Assembly: GCF_026226615.1 (NCBI RefSeq)
Contig: NZ_JAJAPB010000003.1
Coordinates: forward strand, 1-64,000
DNA length: 64,000 nucleotides
DNA from: Geovibrio ferrireducens
GTDB lineage: Bacteria > Chrysiogenota > Deferribacteres > Deferribacterales > Geovibrionaceae
Direction of reading: 5' to 3'
Within the stretch, counting starts at the first letter, position 1. Every line of letters begins with the position of its first letter. Both the position numbers and the translations under genes were made by a program. A model generated the notes under the pieces. It was not told the DNA's origin and searched no databases. It was given only the letters and a program-made list of their open reading frames with translations. This document shows, piece by piece, positions 43,276 to 51,909 of this stretch.

Positions 43276-45315
43276 ATGAGCAGAAAAGTAAAATCGGCAG
43301 AAGAAATTCTGCGTGAAGAAGTGGGTGAGATAAGACACCTGCGTAAATTTGAGCGCATCCTCATCGGCGTTATCGCGGTCGCATGGGCTCTGTTCCAGCT
43401 TTCGCTTGCAAGCTGGCTTATTCTCGACAGCACAAAAACAAGAGCTATACACCTCGCATTTGCGATTGTTCTTCTTTTCCTTAACATCCCAATCATAAAA
43501 AAACCTTCGGGATGGCTGAAAAAAGTAGTTTCATTAAACAAGATAAGTATTCTGGATTACATTCTGGCAGCAGTAGGAGCAGTCGCCGCGCTTTATATAA
43601 TGATCGCGTGGGAAGGGCTGGCTACACGTCAGGGTGCACCTATTACCATAGACATAGTTGCGGGTCTTACCATACTTGTCCTCCTTCTGGAAGCGACAAG
43701 ACGCTCCATCGGCCCGGCACTTACCATAATAGCGCTTGTGTTCACCGCCTATGCCTTCCTTGGGCCGTACATGCCCGATGTACTGGCGTTCAAGGGTGTT
43801 TCACTGAACAAATACCTTAACCAGATTTCACTTTCAACAGAAGGCATATACGGAATCCCTCTCGGTGTTTCCGCTTCGATAGTTTATCTGTTCGTTCTTC
43901 TCGGAGCCATGCTTGACAAAGCCGGAGCAGGTAAGTTTTTCATCGACCTTGCCCTCTCCCTCCTCGGCAGATTCAAGGGCGGGCCGGCAAAGGCGGCAAT
44001 AGTCGCCAGCGGTCTCACCGGGCTTGTTTCAGGCTCAAGCATCGCAAACGTAGTTACCACAGGAACCTTCACCATTCCGCTTATGAAAAAAGTGGGTTAC
44101 CCTGCCAAAAAAGCGGCAGCTGTGGAAGTTGCGGCCAGCACGGACGGTCAGATAATGCCCCCGATCATGGGTGCGGCGGCATTCATAATTGCTGAATATG
44201 TGAATGTGCCCTACCTAGAAGTTGTAAAGGCAGCGGCTATTCCCGCTTTTGTTTCATACACGGCGCTTTTCTACGTAGTTCACCTTGAGGCGAGCAAACT
44301 CGGCATGAAGGGGCTTCCGAGAGAGGAAACACCCCGTTTTTTCGCCACCCTCAAAGGCGGACTTCATTACCTGCTTCCCATTGTTATGCTTGTTTATGAG
44401 CTTGTGGTTCTCCGTCACTCTCCTGAAAAAGCAGCCTTCAACGCTATTCTGGTTCTTATCGCAATAATATTTGTTCGCGGGATAAGAAACGGGCTCAAGG
44501 ATAAGGCTGTGGGGCTAGGCAAAGGCTTTTTTGAAGCCGTCATGACAATGTGTCAGGGATTTATAGCCGGAAGCCGGAACATGGTGGCTGTCGCACTCGC
44601 CACAGCATCTGCGGGAATCATAGTCGGTGTGGTTAACATGGGGATCGGCGGCATGATCACCATGATTGTTGAGCAGCTTTCAGGAGGCAGCATATTCCTG
44701 CTTCTTTTCATAACCGCTGTTGCCAGCCTTCTTCTCGGCATGGGGCTTCCCACTACAGCGACATACATAGTCATGGCATCACTTACCGCACCTATAATTG
44801 TTGAGGTCGGGGGGCTTTACGGGTTCTTTGTTCCGCTTATGGCGGCACACCTCTTCTGCTTTTACTTCGGCATATTGGCGGATGATACTCCACCCGTGGG
44901 GCTCGCATCTTACGCCGCTGCTGCGATTGCTGACTCTGAACCTATTCCCACAGGGCTTCAGGGGTTCGCATACGACATGCGTACGGCAATTATTCCGTTC
45001 TTCTTTGTATTCAACACTGACCTGATCCTGCATAATGTATTCAGCTGGACTCAGGGTATACTGATATTTGTGATGGCATGCTTCGGAGCATTTGCCTTTG
45101 CAAGTGCAGTGCAGGGATGGTATATAACCAAGAATAAGTGGTATGAAATACCCTTCTTCCTGTTTGCGTGCCTTGTTCTTTTCCATCCGGGCTCAATAAA
45201 TGAATACCTGAATATACCGGAAAGCAGCAGGTATTTTGTTTATCTCATAGGCCTCGGAGTTATGGGGCTCATAGCTCTGGAACAAAAATTCAGAGCAAGA
45301 AGACAGACTGCATAA
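43276..45315 (+). CDS. TRAP transporter fused permease (DctQM-type, TAXI)
   Basis: A 679-residue membrane protein in which the small and large permease subunits are fused, normal for TAXI systems. The N-terminal part (about 1-120) has four membrane segments of the DctQ type. The rest is a DctM-like domain with GLVSGSSIANVVTTGTFTIPLMKK and ASTDGQIMPPIMGAAAFIIAEY, plus GMGLPTTATYIVMASLTAP. It uses an ion gradient rather than ATP. Together with the upstream binding protein it forms a complete importer. Confidence 0.94.
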   Translation: MSRKVKSAEEILREEVGEIRHLRKFERILIGVIAVAWALFQLSLASWLILDSTKTRAIHLAFAIVLLFLNIPIIKKPSGWLKKVVSLNKISILDYILAAVGAVAALYIMIAWEGLATRQGAPITIDIVAGLTILVLLLEATRRSIGPALTIIALVFTAYAFLGPYMPDVLAFKGVSLNKYLNQISLSTEGIYGIPLGVSASIVYLFVLLGAMLDKAGAGKFFIDLALSLLGRFKGGPAKAAIVASGLTGLVSGSSIANVVTTGTFTIPLMKKVGYPAKKAAAVEVAASTDGQIMPPIMGAAAFIIAEYVNVPYLEVVKAAAIPAFVSYTALFYVVHLEASKLGMKGLPREETPRFFATLKGGLHYLLPIVMLVYELVVLRHSPEKAAFNAILVLIAIIFVRGIRNGLKDKAVGLGKGFFEAVMTMCQGFIAGSRNMVAVALATASAGIIVGVVNMGIGGMITMIVEQLSGGSIFLLLFITAVASLLLGMGLPTTATYIVMASLTAPIIVEVGGLYGFFVPLMAAHLFCFYFGILADDTPPVGLASYAAAAIADSEPIPTGLQGFAYDMRTAIIPFFFVFNTDLILHNVFSWTQGILIFVMACFGAFAFASAVQGWYITKNKWYEIPFFLFACLVLFHPGSINEYLNIPESSRYFVYLIGLGVMGLIALEQKFRARRQTA

Positions 45316-45325
45316 AGCAAATACG

Positions 45326-45355
45326 GGCGGGGGAAAAACCCCGCCTTACTTTTTT
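45326..45355 (+). terminator. Terminator after the TRAP permease
   Basis: GGCGGGG (45326-45332), loop GAAAAA, CCCCGCC (45339-45345), then TTACTTTTTT. It ends the transporter operon, although the aminotransferase follows only 11 bases later and may get some read-through. Confidence 0.85.
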
Positions 45356-45365
45356 CAGGTGAAAT

Positions 45366-46646
45366 ATGAAAGAGCATCTTCCGATAAGCTGCACGGTTAA
45401 AAACATGCCCGTCTCTGCAACGCTGGGCATAAACGAACGCAGCAATGCCATGATAAAAGCGGGCAAAAAGGTCTATAAGCTGGGGCTCGGCCAGTCGCCC
45501 TTCCCTGTTGCTTCTCCTGTTGTTCAGGCGCTTAAGGATAACGCACACCAGAAGGATTACCTCCCTGTCCGCGGGCTGAAAGAGTTAAGGGAGGCTGTGG
45601 CCGCCTATTACAGCAAAGCTCAGGGGCTCAGCTTCACAGAAGATGACATAATAATCGGCCCCGGCTCAAAGGAGCTTATGTTTATCCTCCAGCTTGTTTA
45701 CGAAGCCGACCTGCTTCTCCCTTCGCCAAGCTGGGTTTCATATGCCCCGCAGGCGGCACTCACAGGCAGAAAAGTCTGCTGGCTGAACACTGAGAGGGAC
45801 AATAAGTGGCTGCTCACGCCGGACACCCTTGGGGCAGAATGCGCCAAAGAACCCGGCCGCGCAAGGCTTCTGCTGCTTAATTACCCTAATAATCCCACAG
45901 GTTACTCATACAGCCCGGCAGAGCTTGAAGCTCTGGCGAAAACAGCCCGGAGGCACAATGTGCTTATACTCTCTGATGAGATATACGGAGAGGTAAACCA
46001 TGACGGCAGCCATGTATCAATAGCAAAGTTTTACCCTGAGGGAACAATAGTTTCCGGCGGACTGAGCAAATGGTGCGGCGCAGGAGGGTGGAGGCTCGGA
46101 ACCTTTGCTGTTCCCGCAGGGCTGAGAAAAATTGTTGATGCAATGGCTGTTGCAGCCAGTGAGACCTTCACATCCGTAAGCGCCCCTGTGCAGTATGCCG
46201 CAGTAAAAGCATTTACGCCGGACAGCCGGATAGAAAACTATCTTTTTCATTCAAGAAAGGTGCTCAAAGCTCTGGGAACATATTGTGCTGATACACTCAT
46301 CAGCGCAGGGGCAAAGCTTGTGCGCCCTGACGGCGGATTCTATCTGTTCCCGGATTTCTCACCGCTCAAGGAGAAGCTTTCTGCGCAGGGGGTACATGAC
46401 TCTTCTGCCATGTGCGAAAAACTGCTTGAGGAAACAGGCGTGGCGACACTTGCCGGAGGCTGCTTCGGACGCCCTGAGGATGAGCTTACCCTCCGCCTCT
46501 CCTATGTGGATTTTGACGGCGGGGCAGCCATAGAAAAGTCAGAGCAGTTGGGCAGGGATGCAGTGCTGGGAGATGATTTTTTAAGGGAAAAATGCAAAAA
46601 CACTGTTGAAGCAATAGATGCCATGGGTGCATGGTTCAGGAAATAG
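45366..46646 (+). CDS. Class I/II PLP-dependent aminotransferase
   Basis: A 426-residue fold type I aminotransferase related to aspartate aminotransferase. Seen: the GLGQSPFPV start of the domain, NYPNNPTGYSYS, the LSDEIYGEV Asp that holds the PLP nitrogen, the Schiff-base lysine in SGGLSKWCGAGGWRLG (about 230-245) and RLSYVDFDG with the substrate-carboxylate Arg. Exact substrates cannot be read from sequence. Closeness to a TAXI transporter hints at amino-acid or dicarboxylate use (inference). Confidence 0.9.
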   Translation: MKEHLPISCTVKNMPVSATLGINERSNAMIKAGKKVYKLGLGQSPFPVASPVVQALKDNAHQKDYLPVRGLKELREAVAAYYSKAQGLSFTEDDIIIGPGSKELMFILQLVYEADLLLPSPSWVSYAPQAALTGRKVCWLNTERDNKWLLTPDTLGAECAKEPGRARLLLLNYPNNPTGYSYSPAELEALAKTARRHNVLILSDEIYGEVNHDGSHVSIAKFYPEGTIVSGGLSKWCGAGGWRLGTFAVPAGLRKIVDAMAVAASETFTSVSAPVQYAAVKAFTPDSRIENYLFHSRKVLKALGTYCADTLISAGAKLVRPDGGFYLFPDFSPLKEKLSAQGVHDSSAMCEKLLEETGVATLAGGCFGRPEDELTLRLSYVDFDGGAAIEKSEQLGRDAVLGDDFLREKCKNTVEAIDAMGAWFRK

Positions 46647-46651
46647 AAAAA

Positions 46652-46681
46652 AAGCCGGACATTACTGTGTCCGGCTTTTTT
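46652..46681. terminator. Bidirectional terminator between converging genes
   Basis: GCCGGACA (46654-46661), loop TTACTG, TGTCCGGC (46668-46675), with an A-run before and a T-run after. It serves the aminotransferase on the plus strand and the nucleotidase on the minus strand. Confidence 0.9.
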
Positions 46682-46687
46682 GTTTTA

Positions 46688-48556
46688 TCAGTTGGTAACC
46701 GATTTCAGACAGTAAAGCGAAACATCCAGCGGAGGAAGAGTCTGCGCCGGAAGGCTTTTCAGATAATCCACCAGAGGCACGCTGTAGAGAATGCTTGTGT
46801 CCTCAAAAATAGTGGGGTCCTCCTCCCTCACTCTTGCAAAGGAAAGGTAGTTATCCTTGCCCAGAGCAGTGAATGAGTTTGTGGCAACAGTATAAACAGT
46901 ATTTGCAGAAATATTTGACCACACTCCGGTGTCTCTGTCCTGCACTTCAACATTCGTTATAATGCTCACGTTATCCCCGCTGAGGTTAACGTCATAGCGG
47001 AGTCCGGAAGAGTAGGGAAAAGCACCTGATGAGCCTGAGTGGATGGAATACCACGCGGCTTCATTAAGTACCTGAACAATATCGGAGCCTTTCATATCAA
47101 GCATAACCACTGTGTTTGAAAAGGGAAGAACAGCTATGGCATCCCCTGCGGTAATCTGACCGGCCATGAGAGGTGTTCTTACGCCCCCCGCGTTCTGGAT
47201 GGCAACGTCTATCTTATGGTTGGTATTTTTAAACGCCTCAGCCACAACCCATGCGGCGTAACTGCCGGTAGGAGTCTGGGACGCGGTAAATGCAGTGGGA
47301 ATCCTGGTGTTATCCATAGTCACAGTTACCGTGCCGATGACCTCGTTGAGGGAAGCATCCTTCTGAGCGCGGTAGGGTTCTATAATATCATCTATTGTCT
47401 GATCAACAGCCGCGACAGTGAGTATGGGCGATCTCTCAATAGCTGCAAGTATCTGGGTTTTAACCTCAGCAGTAACCTGCTCAAAAGTGCCTGAGCCGTT
47501 TGCCCTCTGGAATACGTCACCAACCGGAAGAATGATATTTCCGTTGACCTTGGTCACAACACCATCCTTATTGAAGTCTATATCCAGAACACCGACACCG
47601 TAAGCATAACACCATGCGGTGACTATATGAACAGGTTTGCCATCAGCACCTATAACCGTTGTAGGGTAAGCGCCAAGATCTTCATTCTCGAACCCGTCGT
47701 GAGTATAACCGTCAAAAGGGCCTGTCTGGCTGCCGAATGAAGGGGCAAGACCTATTTCAGCAAGGTCATCAGCATCACCAAGAAGGTCATGTGTATCGCC
47801 GCCTACTATTATATCGATTCCGGGAACGTTTTTAGCGAAGAGAATATCATTGTAATACCCGACATGGCTCACAAGGATGATCTTGTTCACTCCCTTAGAC
47901 TGAAGCTCCGCTACGTTCGCCTTAGCAGATTCAATCTCATCATCAAAAGTGATGTTGTCTGATGCCATAGAGGAATTCTTGGTTTTTTCGACTTTCAGTA
48001 TACCGATAATACCGATTTTTTCCCCGCCGATCTCTTTGATTACGTATGGTTTTATACGGTCTTTAACTCTGTAGAGCGGGCTTGCCGCTTCGGGGTGCAT
48101 ATTTGATGAGAGAATAGGAAAATCTGTCATCTCAATAAGCTCCGCCAAACGTTCATCGCCGTCATCAAACTCATGGTTTCCGAGGGTGTAGCCGTCCAGT
48201 CCGAGTTCGTTGAACACTTTGAAATCAACTTCGCCGTGAAAAAGGGAGAAATAAAGCGTTCCGGCAAGCTCGCCGCTGTTGACAACTATGCTGTTTGCGT
48301 TTCTCTTTGCCTTAATCACAGTGGCAAGACGCGCAAAGCCCCCTAGCTGAACTCTCGTGGTGATATTATCGAGTTTGAGATCATAGGCTCCGCTGTCAAG
48401 ATAGGAGTGGTGATCGTTAGTGTGGATCAGTCTGACAGAAACAGGTGAATGCTCCTCCTGCTTTTTGCTGCTGCCGCTTCCGCAAGCTGTAATAACAACC
48501 GCGCATAATACCGCAAGAACGGTCAAAAGTATTTTCTTTCTGTTCATCGTGAACAT
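46688..48556 (-). CDS. 5'-nucleotidase / metallophosphatase lipoprotein (UshA-like)
   Basis: Hydrolyses extracellular or periplasmic nucleotides to nucleosides. The 622-residue product starts with a lipoprotein signal (lipobox ITAC, Cys near residue 25). It has the metallophosphatase domain with IHTNDHHSYLD, GNHEFDDG, SHVGYY and GGDTHD, and the C-terminal 5'-nucleotidase domain with NAGGVRTPLMAGQIT and LPFSNTVVMLDM. GGAGGT lies 8 bases before the ATG at 48556, which decides this start over a TTG at 48565. Its nucleoside products could feed the importer at 7.5-12.7 kb. Confidence 0.92.
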   Translation of the reverse strand: MFTMNRKKILLTVLAVLCAVVITACGSGSSKKQEEHSPVSVRLIHTNDHHSYLDSGAYDLKLDNITTRVQLGGFARLATVIKAKRNANSIVVNSGELAGTLYFSLFHGEVDFKVFNELGLDGYTLGNHEFDDGDERLAELIEMTDFPILSSNMHPEAASPLYRVKDRIKPYVIKEIGGEKIGIIGILKVEKTKNSSMASDNITFDDEIESAKANVAELQSKGVNKIILVSHVGYYNDILFAKNVPGIDIIVGGDTHDLLGDADDLAEIGLAPSFGSQTGPFDGYTHDGFENEDLGAYPTTVIGADGKPVHIVTAWCYAYGVGVLDIDFNKDGVVTKVNGNIILPVGDVFQRANGSGTFEQVTAEVKTQILAAIERSPILTVAAVDQTIDDIIEPYRAQKDASLNEVIGTVTVTMDNTRIPTAFTASQTPTGSYAAWVVAEAFKNTNHKIDVAIQNAGGVRTPLMAGQITAGDAIAVLPFSNTVVMLDMKGSDIVQVLNEAAWYSIHSGSSGAFPYSSGLRYDVNLSGDNVSIITNVEVQDRDTGVWSNISANTVYTVATNSFTALGKDNYLSFARVREEDPTIFEDTSILYSVPLVDYLKSLPAQTLPPLDVSLYCLKSVTN

Positions 48557-48683
48557 GCTGTGCAACCTCCGTAATCATTGCTGAGAAGAGGTTACACATA
48601 ATATTACTGATAATTGTTATCTGAAAGTTAAAAAAAAGTTCCGGAACACGGACAATAGAAGCGGGGTCTGAGCCCCGCCTTAT

Positions 48684-49142
48684 TTATTTTTTCAGCCCTG
48701 TGCATTCGTACCTTGTGACATGGACGCTGACGGGGCAGTTGCGTATCATCTTTTCCGCAGTGGTTCCGTAAAGAAAGCGTTTAACACCTCTCTTTCCGTG
48801 AGAGCCGAGAACAAGCAGGTCGTAATCCCTGCTTTCAATTTCGTGGAGCCCTTCCTCATAAGGAGCGCCTCTTCTTATAAGCGATTCCCATGTTACATCC
48901 TTAAGGAGGGGAACCTCCTCTTCAAGGCGGCAGAATGAGGCTTCCGCCTCTTCTATTATTTTCCTGTTTATGGAGTCCAGCTCCTTTTCAAACACATAAA
49001 GATCAAAGTGCGCCTCGTCATGGGCTACGTGAAGAACACTGAGCTCCGCACCGAACTTATAAGCAAGGCTTGCAGCAGTTTCCACCGCCACCATAGAATC
49101 CTTTGAAAAATCCGTCATAACCAGTATTTTTTTATATTCCAT
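48684..49142 (-). CDS. Universal stress protein, UspA family
   Basis: A 152-residue single-domain UspA protein with ILVMTDFSKDS at the start and the ATP-binding pattern GSHGKRGVKRFLYGTTAEK near residues 113-131. It is thus the nucleotide-binding subtype. It follows the acyl-CoA synthetase gene after 18 bases on the same strand and may share its transcript. Confidence 0.92.
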   Translation of the reverse strand: MEYKKILVMTDFSKDSMVAVETAASLAYKFGAELSVLHVAHDEAHFDLYVFEKELDSINRKIIEEAEASFCRLEEEVPLLKDVTWESLIRRGAPYEEGLHEIESRDYDLLVLGSHGKRGVKRFLYGTTAEKMIRNCPVSVHVTRYECTGLKK

Positions 49143-49160
49143 AATAAACTCCTCCCGGTG

Positions 49161-51071
49161 TTAATCTTTTCCGAAAAGTTTCTGTATAATGCCCTGATAC
49201 CTTTTTTCTATGGCGTGTCTCTTCTTTTTCAGCGTGTTGGTAAGGTCTTTGCCGGGCTCAAAGTCATTCTCCATGAAGTGGATGTTATGCACTTTTTCAT
49301 GAGGTTTAAACCCTTTTTTGGCATTGAGAAGCTTATTGATCTCGCGTTTTGCCTGTTCAATAACCCTGCTGTCCTTAAGCATGTCCTCTACATCATGCAC
49401 CATGTTCTCAATCTTGGGCAGAAAGGCTTCCTTAAGCTTATCAAGATCAGGAACAATCAGAGCGCCGAGCCCTTTTCTGTCCTGCCCTACAAGGACAGCG
49501 TCCTTAACGAAGGGAAGCTTGGTTATGGTGGATTCAATACGGCTGGGGTCAATGTTTTCGCCGTTGGCAAGAACAATAATCTCCTTTATACGCCCTGTTA
49601 TGACAAGCTCTCCGGTAAGCGTCAGCTTGCCGAGATCCCCGGTTTTGAGGTAGCCGTCAGCGGTGAAGGTTTTTTCATTCTCCTCGTCATTGTCATAATA
49701 ACCGGGCATAACCTGACGGCCTTTCACCTGAATTTCGCCCTCAACTCCGGCGGGGAGAGGCCTGTTTTCCTCATCGGCTATTCTGATTCTGGTGCTGCCA
49801 ACGGCAGGACCGAGGGTTCCGAAGATCTCACAGTTCAGCGCCCTGCCCGCTATGGCCGGAGCGCATTCCGTCATTCCGTATGCGTTGATTATCCTTATGC
49901 CGAGAGCATCTATCCATTCATCCAGATACTGAGGCAGACTGCCGCCGCCGCTGATCGCAAGCCGCATTCTTCCGCCGAATTTAGCCTGAACTGCTTTCAG
50001 CTTTTTCACAGCAAGCCTGTTCAGGGGGTAAAGAGCGCAACAGGCGGCAAATGCTTTCATATCATTAATTAATTTCTTCATTACGGGTTCTTTTTCAAAA
50101 ACAGGAAGCTGCCCTTTCAGGCGGCGTTTGTTTCTTCTGTATGCAGAGGAGACTGCCACAAGTGCGCTGAAAATTCTGTGTTTTGCTTTTCCCTGCTTTT
50201 CAAGAGCGGCATTAACCTTGGTGTACATAGACTCCCACAAGCGGGGCACAGTTGCCACAATCGTCGGTCTGTAATGCTCAAGGTCTGCGGAAAAGGTTTT
50301 GATTGATGAATAGATGGTACAGCAGCCGCTCATAAGTGCCGCATATTCCGCGGCGCGCTCAAAAATATGCCAAGTAGGAAGGATGGAAAGCCATGTATCA
50401 TCCGGCCTGAGCGCGATAAGCCATGGAATAACCTCAAGATTGAACATTATATTGTCGTGCGTGAGCATAACCCCTTTGGGCACGCCTGTTGTTCCTGATG
50501 TATAGATAAGTGTGAAGACATCTTCCTTGAAAAGCTTATGCTTTCTGGCTCTGAAACGGGCTATGTCCTCATCCGATATGGTTCTGTCCGTAAGAAGTTC
50601 GTTATAGGTATAAACACGGGAGAAAATTTTATGCCTGTGTTCCCCCTCCATTATGAATATGCCTTTTACCCTGTCCAGAGTATTTATAAAGGCCTTGTGG
50701 TCGTCATAAAGCTTTTCAGTCTCAAAGACAATGAACTCGCAGCCGGAATGCTCCATAATGAAGGCAAGCTCCTGCTCAGGGCATTCGCTTCCTCGCGGAA
50801 CGCTGATCGCACCCAGAGAAGTGAGAGCAAGGTCAGTCACTATCCATGCGTAACGGTTGTCAGAAAGGAGGAGGACACGGGTGTCCTTCACAATCTTTTT
50901 ATCCGCAAAAGCACGGGAAAGGATCAGAACATCCTCAAAAAGCTTTTCGTAGCTGACTTTGTGTTCCTGCTCCGCTGATCTGTATATGAATGCTGTGTTG
51001 CTTTTATGTCTGTCTACTGACTGAAGAAATGAGTGAAAAAGGGTTTCAGGGCTCTTGTTTTTTTTGTTCAT
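49161..51071 (-). CDS. Long-chain acyl-CoA synthetase (AMP-forming)
   Basis: Activates fatty acids with ATP and CoA. The 636-residue protein has an intact ATP loop LIYTSGTTGVPKGVMLTH, the motif INAYGMTECAP, the TGDLGKL motif and a Lys-rich C-terminal DLTNTLKKKRHAIEKRY consistent with the catalytic lysine. Unlike the Acs-like protein at 37970-39847, its active-site motifs are conserved. The ATG at 51071 is chosen over a GTG at 51077, but no strong ribosome site decides it. Confidence 0.92.
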   Translation of the reverse strand: MNKKNKSPETLFHSFLQSVDRHKSNTAFIYRSAEQEHKVSYEKLFEDVLILSRAFADKKIVKDTRVLLLSDNRYAWIVTDLALTSLGAISVPRGSECPEQELAFIMEHSGCEFIVFETEKLYDDHKAFINTLDRVKGIFIMEGEHRHKIFSRVYTYNELLTDRTISDEDIARFRARKHKLFKEDVFTLIYTSGTTGVPKGVMLTHDNIMFNLEVIPWLIALRPDDTWLSILPTWHIFERAAEYAALMSGCCTIYSSIKTFSADLEHYRPTIVATVPRLWESMYTKVNAALEKQGKAKHRIFSALVAVSSAYRRNKRRLKGQLPVFEKEPVMKKLINDMKAFAACCALYPLNRLAVKKLKAVQAKFGGRMRLAISGGGSLPQYLDEWIDALGIRIINAYGMTECAPAIAGRALNCEIFGTLGPAVGSTRIRIADEENRPLPAGVEGEIQVKGRQVMPGYYDNDEENEKTFTADGYLKTGDLGKLTLTGELVITGRIKEIIVLANGENIDPSRIESTITKLPFVKDAVLVGQDRKGLGALIVPDLDKLKEAFLPKIENMVHDVEDMLKDSRVIEQAKREINKLLNAKKGFKPHEKVHNIHFMENDFEPGKDLTNTLKKKRHAIEKRYQGIIQKLFGKD

Positions 51072-51188
51072 CACCACTATCCCGACCGGTTATTAAAGAT
51101 AAGATTATAAAACAATTATGGCATGGAAAAAAGCATTATTTTATACGAAAGGACGCAATGATAATATCTGAAAAGAGGAATATTTAAC

Positions 51189-51214
51189 TGGTGCGGAGAA
51201 GAATCCCCGCACCA
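51189..51214 (-). terminator. Terminator-like hairpin after nfu
   Basis: TGGTGCGG and CCGCACCA form a perfect 8-bp stem with a 10-base loop. On the minus strand it follows the last gene of the Fe-S operon after 12 bases. The downstream T content is moderate (GTTAAATATT). Confidence 0.6.
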
Positions 51215-51226
51215 TATGATATGTTT

Positions 51227-51454
51227 TTAGAATGACTGTACTTCTTTAACTTCGGGTATCTGATCTTTCAGTCTGCCTTCAACTGCGTGTTTCAGCGTCA
51301 TTGTGCTGAAAGGGCAGCTTCCGCATGCGCCGGTAAGCTGTACTTTTACTATACCGTCCTCAGTAACGCCCAGAAGCTCTATATCGCCTCCGTCCGCCTG
51401 AAGCGCGGGTCTTACCTGCTCAAGAACTGCTTCAACTCTTTCTTTCAAGCTCAT
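51227..51454 (-). CDS. Nfu-type Fe-S scaffold / carrier (NifU C-terminal domain)
   Basis: A 75-residue protein equal to the C-terminal NifU domain. It has the cluster-binding CxxC in TGACGSCPFSTMTLKHAVE (about residues 41-44) and the LQADGGDIELLGV motif. It passes Fe-S clusters to target proteins. The start overlaps the iscU stop by one base (TAATG). Confidence 0.95.
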   Translation of the reverse strand: MSLKERVEAVLEQVRPALQADGGDIELLGVTEDGIVKVQLTGACGSCPFSTMTLKHAVEGRLKDQIPEVKEVQSF

Positions 51455-51900
51455 TAATTTCCTCCGGTTGCAGCGCTTTTTATCTCTTCTTTCATTTTCT
51501 GCACTTTTGCGGGATCATCGCCTTTTCTGATGTAGAAGTCTTTCAGTGCTTCCTCTATAGCTTCCTCCGCCATTACAGAGCAGTGGATTTTTGCGGGGGG
51601 AAGACCGCCGAGAGCATCTACAATAGCCTGATTTGTCAGGGCGAGTATCTCCTCAACTTTTTTGCCTTTTATAAGTTCCGTAGCCATTGAGCTGGAGGCG
51701 ATAGCCGCTCCGCAGCCGAATGTCTTGAATTTAACGTCTTTAACTATTCCTGCGTCATCTATGTCGAGGAAAATTTTCATAACGTCGCCGCAGGCGGGGT
51801 TTCCCACTTCTCCGACAGCGTTTGCGCCCTCTATTTCACCCATGTTGCGGGGATTCATAAAGTGATCCATCACTTTTTCGCTGTATGGTCCTTTTGCCAT
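51454..51900 (-). CDS. iscU: Fe-S cluster scaffold protein IscU/NifU
   Basis: A 148-residue scaffold with the full ligand set: NPACGD (Cys and Asp), FGCGAAIASSS and KIHCS (Cys and nearby His). The core has the usual IscU length; the last about 20 residues are a charged extension (KGDDPAKVQKMKEEIKSA). It lies between the NifS-like gene (9-base gap) and nfu. Since the adjacent NifS-like protein lacks its PLP lysine, the sulfur source of this scaffold is an open question. Confidence 0.95.
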   Translation of the reverse strand: MAKGPYSEKVMDHFMNPRNMGEIEGANAVGEVGNPACGDVMKIFLDIDDAGIVKDVKFKTFGCGAAIASSSMATELIKGKKVEEILALTNQAIVDALGGLPPAKIHCSVMAEEAIEEALKDFYIRKGDDPAKVQKMKEEIKSAATGGN

Positions 51901-51909
51901 TGTAACCTC

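Noticed and set aside
48661-48678. Hairpin GCGGGG-TCTGAG-CCCCGC after the UspA gene
   Set aside because: Its T-rich tail lies on the plus strand although the gene is on the minus strand and no plus-strand gene ends there, so it was not called a terminator for uspA.
49158-50072. Long plus-strand open frame (304 codons) opposite the acyl-CoA synthetase
   Set aside because: It is antisense to a clearly conserved enzyme, and its translation has no recognisable domain.
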